Positions 53,394 through 63,616 of a stretch of 64,000 nt of DNA are shown in pieces (the stretch's first letter is position 1; each line of letters starts with the position of its first letter). The position numbers were made by a program, and so were the translations under genes. Source of the DNA: Polynucleobacter sp. TUM22923 (GTDB lineage Bacteria; Pseudomonadota; Gammaproteobacteria; Burkholderiales; Burkholderiaceae); NCBI RefSeq assembly GCF_030295705.1, contig NZ_AP027274.1:1178001-1242000 (forward strand), written 5' to 3'. The notes under the pieces were generated by a model. That model was not told the origin of the DNA, did no database searches, and saw only the letters and a list, made by a program, of their open reading frames with translations.

Positions 53394-54833
53394 TTAGAAA
53401 GGTTCGTACCCACCACTAGAGTAGCCGATAGAACCTGCTGCCAAATTATCAAACTTGGTATAAGGACCTTGCCAGCTTAATCGTACAGTACCAATCGGTC
53501 CATTACGCTGCTTGCCAATGATGATCTCTGCCATTCCTTTATCAGTTGTCGTATCTGGGTGATAAACCTCATCACGATAGATAAACATAATTAAGTCAGC
53601 ATCCTGCTCGATCGCACCCGACTCTCGCAAATCAGACATGATTGGCCGCTTATTGGGACGTTGCTCAAGACCACGATTTAACTGTGACAAGGCAACAACC
53701 GGGCATTGCAATTCTTTTGCCAGGGATTTGAGGGAGCGTGAAATCTCAGAGATTTCTGTTGCACGATTCTCAGAACCTGATCCACTCATGAGCTGCAAGT
53801 AGTCAATGACAACGAGGCCTAGCGTGCCACCGAAATTGCGAGCAATCCGCCGCGCGCGCGCGCGCAACTCTAGGCTCGATAAAGCGCCAGTCTCATCAAT
53901 CAAAATTTGGGTATTACTGAGTCGTGCGATCGCATCCGTAACGCGTGGCCACTCATCGTCCTGTAATTTTCCCGTTCGCATTCTGCTTTGGTCAACGCGC
54001 CCTACAGAGCCCAACAAACGAGAAGCCAGCTGCTCACCTGACATCTCCATCGAGAAAACCACGACTGGTAGACCTTCGGCTAATGCTACGTTCTCTGCAA
54101 TATTTAAGGCGAACGCAGTTTTTCCCATGGAGGGTCTTCCAGCAACAATGACGAGGTCACCTTTTTGCAGGCCGCTCGTTTGCTTGTCCAGGTCAATAAA
54201 ACCAGTGGCAATACCAGTGATATCGCTGCCGCCTTGACGGTTGTAAAGCTCATCAATACGGGCAACAACAGTTCTTAAAAGGGGTTCAATTTCAAGATAG
54301 TCAGCTTTGCGACTACCCTCTTCACCGATTTGCAAAATACGAGATTCCGCCTCATCCAACAGTGTTCTGACAGAACGCCCTTCGGGGACAAATGCGGAGT
54401 TGACAATATTGTCAGATACTTCAATCAAGCGACGCAGAATACTGCGATCACGCACAATATCGGCATAGCCTTTAATGTTTGCGGCACTTGGTGTGCTTTG
54501 CGCTAGGGAATTTAGGTAATCTATCCCAACCAAATCACCACCCTGCTCAGACTTAACAGCCTCATGAACAGTAATGACGTCAGCAGGATGATTATCACCA
54601 ACCAAACGTTGAATGACCTTATAGATCAAAGCATGTTCAGGGCGATAGAAATCTTTATCTGTTAACACTCCGCCTAGGCGATCCCAGGCTGCGTTATCGA
54701 TCAGCAGACCGCCGAGCAAAGACTGCTCGGCTTCTACAGAATGTGGTGGTACTTTTAAAGCCTGAATGACTGGATCCCCAGACCCCATCATGCCGGAATT
54801 AGGCATAAGGGGACGGGTGCGGGATTCAGCCAT
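53394..54833 (-). CDS. dnaB: Replicative DNA helicase DnaB
   Basis: The 479-aa hexameric helicase has an N-terminal domain (VPPHSVEAEQSLLGGLLIDN) and a RecA-fold ATPase with Walker A AGRPSMGKTAFALNIA, Walker B VVIDYLQLMSG and SDLRESGAIEQDADL. It is the last gene of the rpsF-priB-rpsR-rplI-dnaB block. A 15-base alternating CG tract lies in the coding sequence (53851-53865). Confidence 0.96.
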   Translation of the reverse strand: MAESRTRPLMPNSGMMGSGDPVIQALKVPPHSVEAEQSLLGGLLIDNAAWDRLGGVLTDKDFYRPEHALIYKVIQRLVGDNHPADVITVHEAVKSEQGGDLVGIDYLNSLAQSTPSAANIKGYADIVRDRSILRRLIEVSDNIVNSAFVPEGRSVRTLLDEAESRILQIGEEGSRKADYLEIEPLLRTVVARIDELYNRQGGSDITGIATGFIDLDKQTSGLQKGDLVIVAGRPSMGKTAFALNIAENVALAEGLPVVVFSMEMSGEQLASRLLGSVGRVDQSRMRTGKLQDDEWPRVTDAIARLSNTQILIDETGALSSLELRARARRIARNFGGTLGLVVIDYLQLMSGSGSENRATEISEISRSLKSLAKELQCPVVALSQLNRGLEQRPNKRPIMSDLRESGAIEQDADLIMFIYRDEVYHPDTTTDKGMAEIIIGKQRNGPIGTVRLSWQGPYTKFDNLAAGSIGYSSGGYEPF

Positions 54834-54857
54834 GAGGCTAGCTTACTGATTAAAAAA

Positions 54858-55310
54858 TTACGCTTGCTCACCAACAACACGAATAGTGATGTCGACCACA
54901 ACGTCGGTATGAACTCCAACCGCTACAGGGTGATCACCAACCATTTTTAATGGGCCAGTAGGCATACGTACAGAAGCCTTTTCAATCACAAAACCTTTAG
55001 CTTTTAAAGCATCAGCGATGTCATGATTGGTTACAGAACCAAACAAACGACCGTCGACACCCGCTTTTTGACGAACCTCGAGAACTAAGTCTTTGAGCTT
55101 TGTGCTGACCACTTGCGCAGCAGCTAATTTCTCAGCAGCTAACTTCTCTAACTCGGCGCGACGAACTGCAAAATCAGCAATAGCTGTTTCAGTAGCACGA
55201 CGGGCTTTGCGTTGAGGAATAAGGAAGTTGCGAGCGTAACCATCTTTAACGCGAACGATGTCGCCAAGGTTACCCAAGTTGATTACTTTTTCTAGAAGAA
55301 TAATTTGCAT
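54858..55310 (-). CDS. rplI: 50S ribosomal protein L9
   Basis: The 150-aa protein begins [30 protein letters not shown] with the N-terminal rRNA-binding domain, then a long helix and a C-terminal domain (about 70-148). It lies 13 bp after rpsR. Confidence 0.97.
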   Translation of the reverse strand: MQIILLEKVINLGNLGDIVRVKDGYARNFLIPQRKARRATETAIADFAVRRAELEKLAAEKLAAAQVVSTKLKDLVLEVRQKAGVDGRLFGSVTNHDIADALKAKGFVIEKASVRMPTGPLKMVGDHPVAVGVHTDVVVDITIRVVGEQA

Positions 55311-55323
55311 TGAGGGCTCCTAA

Positions 55324-55596
55324 TTATTTCTTGTGTTGATCGGAGAATGGCAATAAAGCCAAGTAACGAGCACGCTTAATAGCAGTGTCTAGTTGACGCT
55401 GATACTTTGCTTTTGTACCTGTTAAACGTGCAGGAGTGATCTTGGCGTTTTCGCCAATGAAGTCCTTCAATGTATCGACATCTTTGTAGTCAATCTGCTC
55501 TACACCAGCAACAGTGAAACGGCAGTAACGCTTACGCTTGAACAATGGGTTCTGAGCTGGTTTCTTTTTGAAATCGGGTTTCTTTCCAAACGCCAT
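55324..55596 (-). CDS. rpsR: 30S ribosomal protein S18
   Basis: The 90-aa protein carries the S18 core [19 protein letters not shown], then [18 protein letters not shown] and [10 protein letters not shown]. It has a basic N-terminal extension. It lies 13 bp after priB. Confidence 0.97.
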   Translation of the reverse strand: MAFGKKPDFKKKPAQNPLFKRKRYCRFTVAGVEQIDYKDVDTLKDFIGENAKITPARLTGTKAKYQRQLDTAIKRARYLALLPFSDQHKK

Positions 55597-55609
55597 GATG
55601 ATTTCCTCT

Positions 55610-55903
55610 TTAATTTTTCAATTGAATATGGGTGATATGGAAAACTAGTCTTTGATTGCGTAGAGACTTTGGCGCTAAAAATCCTTCAAATACTGCCTGG
55701 GCTCCTAAATCCATTTGCTCTAGACCCTTTTGTATTGGGCCGATTGCTATGGCTTCAACGTTCATCTGAATTTTCCTAGCTACTCCTACTTCGCTAACTT
55801 CGCCGCTATGTTCTAGCTGGCAATGCATGACGGGTATTCCGGCTGGGGTAAATCGAATGGCGTCTTTGGATACCAAGAGTGCAGTAAGGCTGAAATGATT
55901 CAA
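55610..55903 (-). CDS. priB: Primosomal replication protein N (PriB)
   Basis: The 97-aa OB-fold protein related to SSB helps restart stalled forks with Pri[19 protein letters not shown] is typical. The start is a TTG at 55903 with GGAG eight bases upstream; no ATG fits. It lies between rpsF and rpsR, the usual location. Confidence 0.9.
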   Translation of the reverse strand: MNHFSLTALLVSKDAIRFTPAGIPVMHCQLEHSGEVSEVGVARKIQMNVEAIAIGPIQKGLEQMDLGAQAVFEGFLAPKSLRNQRLVFHITHIQLKN

Positions 55904-55962
55904 AGCCGCTCCAATACTCTGATCCGCTCTCTAATCCTTGTCTTCCTCTTCAAATTTCTAAC

Positions 55963-56352
55963 TTAAGCCGCTGCTGCTGCAGTAACTGCAGGAGCTTCGG
56001 TTTGAGCTGATTTGCGCGCTTCTTCACGATTCACTTCTTTCATCATGATCGAAGGCTCAGTTTCAGCTTTCTTCGTCTTGATAATGAGGTGACGCAAAAC
56101 AGCATCGTTAAATTTGAATGCATGCTCGAGCTCATCCAGTGTTTTCTGGTCGCACTCAATATTCATACAAACGTAATGGGCTTTAGCAAGCTTATCAATC
56201 ATGTAAGCCATCTGACGACGACCCCAATCTTCGATACGATGGACCTTGCCACCGGCTGCAGCTAATGTCGCTTTGTAGCGATCAATCATTGCAGGTACTT
56301 GCTCGCTTTGGTCCGGGTGGACGATAAAGACGATTTCATAATGACGCATCAA
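55963..56352 (-). CDS. rpsF: 30S ribosomal protein S6
   Basis: The 129-aa protein begins [21 protein letters not shown] and has the S6 [14 protein letters not shown] stretch, with an Ala-rich C-terminal tail. It is the first gene of the rpsF-priB-rpsR-rplI-dnaB run, so the 153 bp upstream should hold the promoter. That stretch contains repeated TTACTGC-like words but no clear promoter. Confidence 0.96.
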   Translation of the reverse strand: MMRHYEIVFIVHPDQSEQVPAMIDRYKATLAAAGGKVHRIEDWGRRQMAYMIDKLAKAHYVCMNIECDQKTLDELEHAFKFNDAVLRHLIIKTKKAETEPSIMMKEVNREEARKSAQTEAPAVTAAAAA

Positions 56353-56505
56353 ACACTCCTTAAGGATAAAGTCACCTGGTGTTGTTACTCATTTCTGATG
56401 GTTGTGAAATGAGCGCCAGTGTGACAAGGTAGTAACAAATTGTAGGTATTGCTTACAACGAATTAACTGCATTGTTACTGCATATTTACTGCTATTTTTA
56501 CTGCC

Positions 56506-57582
56506 CTACCGAATTACTGGTAAGTTCGCTATTCTAGCAAAAAAATCCTGCCAAGTCAGGGCTTTACCGGCTATTTTTGCTTGCTGTGCTGCGTAGAGTG
56601 CCAGTTGCAAGGCAATTCTGGCCCTGGGAGCAGAAAGCGCCCCTGAAGCCATGCATCCCGCTAAATCTATTTCTGGGATATTGGCTAAAGTATCCCCAGC
56701 CCCCGTCCTACTCGTTCTAACTAAGGCAACTTGTTTTGAAAGGGCCCCTTCTAAAGGGATTTTCCAGGCATCGTGAAACCCCCCTGAGCCAGAGCCCGCC
56801 AGAATCAATCCCTCAACCTTGCTTGTAAGCCAGTGACTAATAGTTTGACTGCGAGCACCGGCATGACTGGTCAAAATCTCTACCCAGGGCCAATCACCCG
56901 CACCAGGAATCGGAAAATCTTCGATCCAGGCAGCCTGAACCGCCTTCACTCCAGAAAGCCATGAGGGGTTAATCAAGGTTACAGAGCTAGAGGGGGAGCT
57001 CTGTATGGGGGCATTCAAGGCTGTAGCATGGCGTTTTGATAAATCCATCGCCAAACAACCGCGCCCACTGAGCACCGCATAAATTCCGCCCGGACAGTTT
57101 TCGGGCGGGGTGGATGCCCACCTTAGGGCATCCAGTAGATTGGATGGTCCATCAGCATGTGGTGCGTTACTCGGAAGCATAGAGCCAGTCACAATCACCC
57201 TCTTACTTTGCTTAAGCGCTAATTTTCCACATGTCGCCTGAAGAAATAGACCCGTCTCTTCCATCGTATCGGTGCCATGAGTAATGACTATCCCTTTTAC
57301 CGCAGCATCATTGAGGGCCTGCTGAACCACCAAACCAAGCTCCGTCATAAGCTCTTCGCTCATATTTCGGCTATTGATGTTAGCGACTTGGCGAGTAATC
57401 AGCTTTAAGCCAGCAGGAACAGCCTCTTCAATCTGACTGACTAGATCTTGAATATCGACCTGTCCAGCACGGTATTGCAAGGGGTTCTGCTCAGGGTTTG
57501 GGGCAATCCCTGCAATAGTGCCGCCCATACCTAAAATCAAGATATGGGGGGATTGCTCAGTATTTGGTGAATATAGACTCAT
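56506..57582 (-). CDS. ansA: Type I/II L-asparaginase
   Basis: The 358-aa amidohydrolase has the first catalytic Thr in [15 protein letters not shown] (about 15-29) and the second in [16 protein letters not shown] (about 98). No signal peptide is visible, so it is probably cytoplasmic. It deamidates asparagine. It is divergent from lexA, their start codons 72 bp apart, so it shares the SOS-box promoter region. Symbol tentative. Confidence 0.86.
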   Translation of the reverse strand: MSLYSPNTEQSPHILILGMGGTIAGIAPNPEQNPLQYRAGQVDIQDLVSQIEEAVPAGLKLITRQVANINSRNMSEELMTELGLVVQQALNDAAVKGIVITHGTDTMEETGLFLQATCGKLALKQSKRVIVTGSMLPSNAPHADGPSNLLDALRWASTPPENCPGGIYAVLSGRGCLAMDLSKRHATALNAPIQSSPSSSVTLINPSWLSGVKAVQAAWIEDFPIPGAGDWPWVEILTSHAGARSQTISHWLTSKVEGLILAGSGSGGFHDAWKIPLEGALSKQVALVRTSRTGAGDTLANIPEIDLAGCMASGALSAPRARIALQLALYAAQQAKIAGKALTWQDFFARIANLPVIR

Positions 57583-57636
57583 ATCGCATTATCTTCTGCT
57601 TCTTCCCCTCTAAACTCCTTGAATTATCAATTTGTG

Positions 57637-57652
57637 CTGTATACAATCCCAG
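57637..57652 (+). promoter_or_regulatory. SOS (LexA) box at the lexA start
   Basis: CTGTATACAATCCCAG fits CTGT-N8-ACAG apart from one base (CCAG in the second half). It ends one base before the lexA ATG, consistent with autorepression. It also lies 55 bp upstream of the divergent asparaginase start. Confidence 0.7.
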
Positions 57653-57653
57653 T

Positions 57654-58373
57654 ATGGATATAAATACAGTCGAATTTACTGAGGAGCTGACTGCCCTCCC
57701 AAAACTGACTTCACGCCAAAGTCAGATTCTGGACTTAATTACCAATGCCATTGATGAAAGCGGCTCCCCACCTACGCGGGCAGAAATTGCCACCCAACTA
57801 GGGTTTGCATCGGCTAACGCAGCCGAGGAACATTTACGAGCCTTGGCAAAAAAAGGCTATATCGAGTTGACCCCAGGAACCTCTCGTGGCATTCGGATTC
57901 CACAGCGCTTTAATCAATCGCATAATCCAAATAAATATCGCCAGATGTCTTTGCCCTCTGGCGCGCTTCAACAACTCACACTCCCCCTTATTGGTCGTGT
58001 CGCTGCAGGCTCTCCCATCATGGCCATCGAGCATATTGAAAAACAAGTACCGATTGACCCAAGCTTATTTAGCAAGGGTGCAGACTACTTGCTGAAAGTT
58101 GTCGGAATGAGCATGCGTGATGCAGGGATTTTGGATGGCGATTACTTGGCAGTAAAGAAAACTACTGAAGTTCGCAATGGCGATATTGTTGTTGCTCGTC
58201 TAGACGATGAAGTTACCGTCAAACGTTGGAACCAAAAGCAAACTGCAGGCGGTATGGTGGTGGAGCTACAAGCTGAAAACCCTGACTTCAAAAATATTCT
58301 CGTGGATAGCCGTCAATCAAATTTTGCTATTGAAGGACAGGCAGTTGGGTTAATTCGGGCTGGCGGGCTGTAA
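57654..58373 (+). CDS. lexA: SOS repressor LexA
   Basis: The start is the ATG at 57654 (239 aa), right after the SOS box; the longer frame from 57564 would cross the box. N-terminal winged helix: [20 protein letters not shown], then [21 protein letters not shown]. The Ala-Gly cleavage site is in [11 protein letters not shown]; catalytic Ser is in [11 protein letters not shown] and Lys in EVTVKRW. It represses DNA damage genes until RecA triggers self-cleavage; uvrB and uvrC here are possible targets. Confidence 0.95.
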   Translation: MDINTVEFTEELTALPKLTSRQSQILDLITNAIDESGSPPTRAEIATQLGFASANAAEEHLRALAKKGYIELTPGTSRGIRIPQRFNQSHNPNKYRQMSLPSGALQQLTLPLIGRVAAGSPIMAIEHIEKQVPIDPSLFSKGADYLLKVVGMSMRDAGILDGDYLAVKKTTEVRNGDIVVARLDDEVTVKRWNQKQTAGGMVVELQAENPDFKNILVDSRQSNFAIEGQAVGLIRAGGL

Positions 58374-58390
58374 GCCGCAGACTCTAAAAC

Positions 58391-58416
58391 AAAAGGCCTC
58401 ATTAAGAGGCCTTTTT
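58391..58416. terminator. Bidirectional terminator between lexA and lipoprotein gene
   Basis: AAAAGGCCTC (58391-58400) pairs with GAGGCCTTTT (58406-58415) around ATTAA, with A and T runs on the two sides. Confidence 0.88.
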
Positions 58417-58432
58417 CAATTGCAGGGAAAAG

Positions 58433-58894
58433 TTACTTTTTAATCGGCGCAATCACATTGGCATTTTTAGGCGATGCGGTAATAGTGATGATGGTCTTTG
58501 GACCAGCAAAAGAACCCTCAGTCACTTCCACCGTAGATGTGCGATCACCTTTAGTAAAAACCAAAATACTAGTCTTAGACTTCACCGCACTAATCGTCGT
58601 CCAACCTACCTTGGGGTATTCCGCCTGAAAGAAGGCGTAAATGTCTGTGGGAGATTGCACGCCCGATAAGACAACTCGACCCACCCAACTATCGCCGCGC
58701 CCAATGATTAGCGAATCAGAGCCAATAATCCTGGATGCCGCAGGTAAAGGCATGTCACCCAACAGTTGTGCTTGTATTTCTTGTACTTCACTTGGAGTGC
58801 CGGTTGGCGAATCGCCTGAGGATACACAGGCAGGCAACAGCAATGCAGCTACTGCCATTGCAGCAATGGTTTTTAATTGACGTAATTGAATCAT
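58433..58894 (-). CDS. Hypothetical lipoprotein
   Basis: The 153-aa protein has a signal ending ALLLPACVSS (lipobox) and a mature domain of alternating strands: SRIIGSDSLIIGRGDSWVGR, then DIYAFFQAEYPKVGWTTISAV. This resembles small envelope lipoproteins of unknown function. I do not recognise a specific family. It is convergent with lexA. Confidence 0.65.
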   Translation of the reverse strand: MIQLRQLKTIAAMAVAALLLPACVSSGDSPTGTPSEVQEIQAQLLGDMPLPAASRIIGSDSLIIGRGDSWVGRVVLSGVQSPTDIYAFFQAEYPKVGWTTISAVKSKTSILVFTKGDRTSTVEVTEGSFAGPKTIITITASPKNANVIAPIKK

Positions 58895-58977
58895 GCTCTT
58901 GCTCCAATAATAGATATGACGAAATACTTTTCTTAAAATATTTTAGGTGCAATATCATCACCGCCAAACTAAATCAC

Positions 58978-59051
58978 TGGAGGCGCGTGAGGGAATCGAA
59001 CCCCCGTACGAAGCTTTGCAGGCTCCTGCCTAACCACTCGGCCAACGCGCC
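58978..59051 (-). tRNA. tRNA-Cys (GCA)
   Basis: The 74-nt cloverleaf on the minus strand has acceptor GGCGCGT pairing with ACGCGCC, anticodon loop CCTGCAAAG (GCA), T arm with GGTTCGATTCC, and an encoded CCA at 58978-58980. It lies 49 bp downstream of tRNA-Gly. Confidence 0.97.
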
Positions 59052-59100
59052 AGAAACTAAAATCAAAAATGGGAAGCTTTTCAGGGCTTCCCATCGAACT

Positions 59101-59176
59101 TGGAGCGGGAAAGGAGGTTCGAACTCCCGACCTATACCTTGGCAAGGTATCGCTCTACCAGCTGAGCTATTCCCGC
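59101..59176 (-). tRNA. tRNA-Gly (GCC)
   Basis: The 76-nt cloverleaf on the minus strand has acceptor GCGGGAA, D arm AGCTCAGCTGGTAGAGC, anticodon loop CTTGCCAAG (GCC), T arm GAGTTCGAACCTC, and an encoded CCA at 59101-59103. It lies after uvrC and pgsA, as in E. coli (uvrC-pgsA-glyW-cysT). Confidence 0.97.
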
Positions 59177-59292
59177 ATAACAGGGCGACAGTTTAACAAA
59201 CATTTGGCCAAAGGTCACTAATACTTGCAAAGACAAGCAACATTAGGCCTGCATTATTTGCTAGAGCCTTTTATAAATTGAGGCGACAGCCT

Positions 59293-59868
59293 TTATTGGG
59301 CTTTATCAATCAGCTGAGGTAAGGCCTTCTTCAAGTAATAGAACATCGACCAAAGCGTTAAAAAACAAGCAATCCAAATAAGCCAAGTCCCTAATCGGGC
59401 GCAATCTAGCCAACCAAATAAAGTGTCATTCAGCAATAAAAAAGGAATGGCGATCAGTTGTGCAGTCGTTTTTAACTTCCCCACCAGATGAACGGCAACA
59501 CTTTTTCCAGCTCCCAAGAGCGCCATCCACTCCCGAAGAGCGGAGATGGTGATTTCACGTCCAATAATAATGAGGGCCACCCAGACCTGAACGCGATCCA
59601 TATTGAGCAGTACTAATAGCGAGGCAGCAACGATGAGCTTATCCGCCACAGGATCAAGAAATTGACCAAACGCCGACTCCTGCTTCATGCGGCGCGCCAA
59701 GAAACCATCCAACCAATCAGTCAGTGCAGCGAATACAAAAATAATCGTGGCAACAATATTTTTCTCAAAGGGAGAAAGCCAGCCATTGGGAAGATAGAAC
59801 ACTGCAACCAAAAGCGGGATTGCGGCAACGCGCAACCAAGTCAGCGCAATAGGTAGATTAAAAGGCAT
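59293..59868 (-). CDS. pgsA: CDP-diacylglycerol-glycerol-3-phosphate 3-phosphatidyltransferase
   Basis: The 191-aa membrane enzyme carries the CDP-alcohol phosphotransferase motif D-G-A-R-G-D-D in ALTDWLDGFLARRMKQESAFGQFLDPVADK. It makes phosphatidylglycerophosphate for phosphatidylglycerol and cardiolipin. It follows uvrC by 36 bp. Confidence 0.95.
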   Translation of the reverse strand: MPFNLPIALTWLRVAAIPLLVAVFYLPNGWLSPFEKNIVATIIFVFAALTDWLDGFLARRMKQESAFGQFLDPVADKLIVAASLLVLLNMDRVQVWVALIIIGREITISALREWMALLGAGKSVAVHLVGKLKTTAQLIAIPFLLLNDTLFGWLDCARLGTWLIWIACFLTLWSMFYYLKKALPQLIDKAQ

Positions 59869-59904
59869 AACTCAAGGATAAACCAATGGACTGGTCTGGG
59901 GAAG

Positions 59905-61821
59905 TCAATGTAGCTGTCGATAAATTTGCCCAGCCAAGGCCGTAGATATGCCTTCGACACCAGCTAGTTCCTCAATCGTGGCATTAGATACACCGCGCAG
60001 CCCTCCAAAGCGGGCGAGCAGCTTTTGGCGACGCTTTGCGCCAATACCCTCAATCTCCTCCAACTGTGAGACCGTTCGGGCTTTTGCGCGCTTCGCCCTC
60101 ATCCCTGTAATAGCAAAGCGATGGGCTTCATCTCGAATTTGGGCAGCCAGCAATAAGGCGGGGCTATCAATACCCAACTCTAGAGATTTACGGCCATCAG
60201 CAAATATTAAGGTTTCTAGGCCAACCTTACGCCCTTCCCCTTTGGCAACACCCACAATCAAACTAATATCCATACCGAATTCAGAAAGTACTTGTCTTGC
60301 CATCTCTACCTGACCTTTACCTCCGTCCACCAGAATGACTTGAGGCAATTTCTCAACCGGCAGCTCCTGAAAATTTGCATAGCGTCGCTGCAATACTTGG
60401 CGCATCGCTGCGTAGTCATCGCCCGGCGTGATGTCGTTAATGTTAAAGCGACGGTACTCACTATTTTGCATCGTATTTTTTGCATACACCACGCAAGAAG
60501 CTTGCGTTGCCTCGCCTGAGGTGTGGCTTATATCAAAACATTCAATTCGAAGTTGCTCTAGACTTTCTAACTCGAGCCCTAAAATATCAGCTAACGACCT
60601 TGCTCTGGCTAATTGACCGCCAGTCTCTACTAGCCGTTTAGCGATAGCAATCTTGGCGTTCCCTTCTGCCATTGAAAGCCAGTGGCGCCTCTGTCCTTGA
60701 GGTTGATGTAAAAACGTAATGCGCTTACCCGCCTGCGCATTCAGAAGATCATGCAAGCTTTCTGGAGGCGCCTCATCTAATACCACCCCATCATCGCCTG
60801 CTCTTTGTAAAGGGTGATTCAATATAAGGACTGGGGGTATGAGATTAGTCGTAGCTTCACTATCCTCCACTTTGTCTTCTAAATAATGCTGAGCAATGAA
60901 CGCCTCTAAAATTTCTGTGGGCGGAGGTAACTCACCCGCTTGGGAGCGTAAGCCTTTCGGAAAATAAGCGCGATCGCCTAAATGACGCCCACCTCGAATC
61001 ATGGCCAAGTTCACACAAACGACACCCTCCATTTGCGCAACGGCAATGACATCCACATCACCCTCACCATCAGCTACTGTATCCATCGATTGTTGCTGTA
61101 AGACACCAGAGAGATCAGCAATCCGATCCCTTAAGACTGCAGCCATCTCAAACTCCATTGCTTCGCTGTAGACGTGCATTTCTTTTTCAAGCTCAGATAA
61201 GACTCGGCCGTGATCTCCCTTTAGGAAACGACTTGCTTGCGCTACGTCTTGGCCGTATTGCTCAACACTCAAGCGCCCTACGCATGGTGCACTACAACGA
61301 TGAATTTGATGCAACAAACAGGGGCGACTGCGGTTCTTAAATACTGAATCTTCACAGGTGCGCAGGCGAAAGACTTTTTGTAAAATTTGCACACTGTTCC
61401 GTACCGCCCATGAATTGGGGAATGGCCCGAAATATTGATTCCGCTTGTCAATCTTTCCTCGATAGGAAGTTAATCTCGGAAATTGATGCCCTGTTAACAT
61501 CACATACGGATACGATTTATCATCTCGAAATAAGATATTAAAAGGCGGGGCCAACTCCTTAATGAGATTGTTCTCAAGAATTAATGCTTCTGTTTCTGAG
61601 CGTGTTACCGTAGTTTCATAGCGAGCAATCTTGCCCACCATCAACTGAATACGGGGCGAAAGCTGCGTTCGCTGAAAGTAGCTAGAGACCCGTTTTTTGA
61701 GGTGGCGCGCTTTACCGACATACAAAATATGTCCCGCTTCATCAAAGAAACGATAGACCCCCGGCAATCCGGGCAGCCGTTTAACATCCTGATAAAGGGT
61801 TTCAAAAAGCGAATTACTCAT
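59905..61821 (-). CDS. uvrC: UvrABC system subunit C
   Basis: The 638-aa dual-incision nuclease of excision repair has an N-terminal GIY-YIG domain ([20 protein letters not shown]), a UVR domain (about 200-235), an RNase H-like endonuclease ([20 protein letters not shown]) and a C-terminal double HhH ([20 protein letters not shown]). Its start codon overlaps that of divergent earP: the four bases CATG at 61819-61822 hold both. Confidence 0.96.
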   Translation of the reverse strand: MSNSLFETLYQDVKRLPGLPGVYRFFDEAGHILYVGKARHLKKRVSSYFQRTQLSPRIQLMVGKIARYETTVTRSETEALILENNLIKELAPPFNILFRDDKSYPYVMLTGHQFPRLTSYRGKIDKRNQYFGPFPNSWAVRNSVQILQKVFRLRTCEDSVFKNRSRPCLLHQIHRCSAPCVGRLSVEQYGQDVAQASRFLKGDHGRVLSELEKEMHVYSEAMEFEMAAVLRDRIADLSGVLQQQSMDTVADGEGDVDVIAVAQMEGVVCVNLAMIRGGRHLGDRAYFPKGLRSQAGELPPPTEILEAFIAQHYLEDKVEDSEATTNLIPPVLILNHPLQRAGDDGVVLDEAPPESLHDLLNAQAGKRITFLHQPQGQRRHWLSMAEGNAKIAIAKRLVETGGQLARARSLADILGLELESLEQLRIECFDISHTSGEATQASCVVYAKNTMQNSEYRRFNINDITPGDDYAAMRQVLQRRYANFQELPVEKLPQVILVDGGKGQVEMARQVLSEFGMDISLIVGVAKGEGRKVGLETLIFADGRKSLELGIDSPALLLAAQIRDEAHRFAITGMRAKRAKARTVSQLEEIEGIGAKRRQKLLARFGGLRGVSNATIEELAGVEGISTALAGQIYRQLH

Positions 61822-62890
61822 GCGTTGGGATATTTTCTGTCAAATCGTCGATAACTATGGTGATGCTGGTGTTTGCTGGCGTCTAGCGAGAAGCTTAACA
61901 AGCCTTCACGGCCAAGAAGTGCGTATTTTTTGTGACGACCTGCAAACTCTTAATTTACTCGCTTCTGGTGTGGATGATCAACTCAAACGATCGATCCAAT
62001 TACTACCCTGGGAAGCAAGCTTAGATCATAATCGCCGCCCCATTATTACGCCCGATATTGTTATAGAGGCTTTTGGATGCAAATTACCCGAGCGTTATGT
62101 TGCAGGCCTTCTCATTGCCCCCAAAAAGCCCATCATCATTAACTTAGAGTATCTCAGTGCCGAACCTTGGGTGGTGGATTTTCATGGAAAGGCTTCCCCG
62201 CAGGGGCACGGCCTTTCTAAATATTTTTTCTTTCCAGGCTTTCAGACGAATGCCGGCGGTATTTTGCTCGACCCCATTCCGAATCTGTCGGAATTAGTTA
62301 AAGCGCCCACACCGCAAAGTCTTAAAAAAGGCTGGTCAAAATTACGGCCTAATACCAGGCGGATTAGCATCTTCTGCTATCCAAGCGCCCCTTTACTAAA
62401 GTGGCTAAGCGACCTTGGCGCATTGGGTGAAAACATAGATATTGTCTTAACGCATGGTCAGTTAGAGCAATTAAGACTGAGTGCCGGCAACACCATCACA
62501 CTCCCCGATTGCCTCAAACTGATTTCTATTCCCTTTGTATCCCAAGATGAATACGACTGGGTACTCTCGCAATGCGACTTCAACATCGTTCGAGGGGAGG
62601 ATTCCTTTATTCGGGCACAACTAGCAGGCAAGCCCTTTATATGGAACATCTACCCACAAGAGGATCGCGCTCATGAAGTCAAACTGGCCGCTTTTCTGGA
62701 TTTATATTTAAAGGAGAGTCCGCCAGATCTGAGAATCGCAATTACCGCTGCAATGACATGGGCTCTACCCAGCCAGTGGATGCGCTCTTTAGAGCCTTGG
62801 AATACCCATGCGCAGGCTTGGCGCGCTGATTTACTGAAAAAACAGGCTGATGGTGGTCTAGCTGCCCGTCTACTTAGCTTTGTAGCCTGA
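61820..62890 (+). CDS. earP: EF-P arginine rhamnosyltransferase EarP
   Basis: The 356-aa protein (DUF2331) begins [20 protein letters not shown], with the catalytic-type Asp, and carries the nucleotide-sugar site [19 protein letters not shown]. It attaches rhamnose from dTDP-rhamnose to Arg32 of EF-P, enabling relief of polyproline stalling. efp lies 87 bp downstream. Its ATG overlaps the uvrC start codon on the other strand. Confidence 0.94.
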   Translation: MRWDIFCQIVDNYGDAGVCWRLARSLTSLHGQEVRIFCDDLQTLNLLASGVDDQLKRSIQLLPWEASLDHNRRPIITPDIVIEAFGCKLPERYVAGLLIAPKKPIIINLEYLSAEPWVVDFHGKASPQGHGLSKYFFFPGFQTNAGGILLDPIPNLSELVKAPTPQSLKKGWSKLRPNTRRISIFCYPSAPLLKWLSDLGALGENIDIVLTHGQLEQLRLSAGNTITLPDCLKLISIPFVSQDEYDWVLSQCDFNIVRGEDSFIRAQLAGKPFIWNIYPQEDRAHEVKLAAFLDLYLKESPPDLRIAITAAMTWALPSQWMRSLEPWNTHAQAWRADLLKKQADGGLAARLLSFVA

Positions 62891-62977
62891 TCTTGTGCAG
62901 ATTAGGCTGCTGGGCGGTTACAATCTTGTTTTTGAGACAAACCGCAGATCATTTACTCTGCAATCAGGACTAGCACG

Positions 62978-63538
62978 ATGAAAACAGCACAAGAACTCCG
63001 CGTAGGTAACGTAGTAATGATCGGCACCGATGCCATGGTCATTTTAAAAGCAGAATACAGCCGCTCAGGCCGCAACTCTTCTGTTGTGAAAATGAAATTT
63101 AAAAACTTGCTTTCTGGAGCGCCAAACGAAGGCGTATTTAAAGCGGATGACAAGTTTGACGTTGTGATCCTTGATAAGAAGGAGTGCACCTACTCTTACT
63201 TCGCAGATCCAATGTATGTCTTTATGGATACCGAATACAACCAGTACGAAGTGGAATCTGATTTCATGGGTGATGCATTGCATTACCTAGAAGAAGGTAT
63301 GCCATGTGAAGTTGTATTCTATGAAGGTAAGGCTCTTTCTGTAGCGATGCCGAATTCTTTGGTTCGTGAAATTATTTATACAGAGCCAGCAGTCAAAGGT
63401 GACACCAGCTCAGGCAAGGTACTAAAGACGGCAAAATTAGCTACAGGCTACGAGCTACAAGTGCCTTTGTTTTGCAACACAGGCGACAAGATCGAAATCG
63501 ATACTCGTACCGGTGAATACCGTAGTCGCGCCAACTGA
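62978..63538 (+). CDS. efp: Elongation factor P, Arg32 (rhamnosylated) type
   Basis: The 186-aa tRNA-shaped factor binds between the ribosomal P and E sites to promote peptide bond formation at Pro stretches. The tip loop is [15 protein letters not shown], with R32 at the modified position instead of Lys, which agrees with the adjacent earP. Domain III ends [12 protein letters not shown]. Confidence 0.97.
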   Translation: MKTAQELRVGNVVMIGTDAMVILKAEYSRSGRNSSVVKMKFKNLLSGAPNEGVFKADDKFDVVILDKKECTYSYFADPMYVFMDTEYNQYEVESDFMGDALHYLEEGMPCEVVFYEGKALSVAMPNSLVREIIYTEPAVKGDTSSGKVLKTAKLATGYELQVPLFCNTGDKIEIDTRTGEYRSRAN

Positions 63539-63564
63539 TCGGCAGCGCCTAAACTCATCAGCAG

Positions 63565-63590
63565 AAAGCCCGGCATGCCGGGCTTTTTTA
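63565..63590. terminator. Terminator after efp
   Basis: AAAGCCCGGC (63565-63574) pairs with GCCGGGCTTT (63577-63586), followed by T. It may serve both efp and the convergent nagZ. Confidence 0.9.
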
Positions 63591-63616
63591 ATGCTGCATG
63601 GCTTATCGACTATTGA

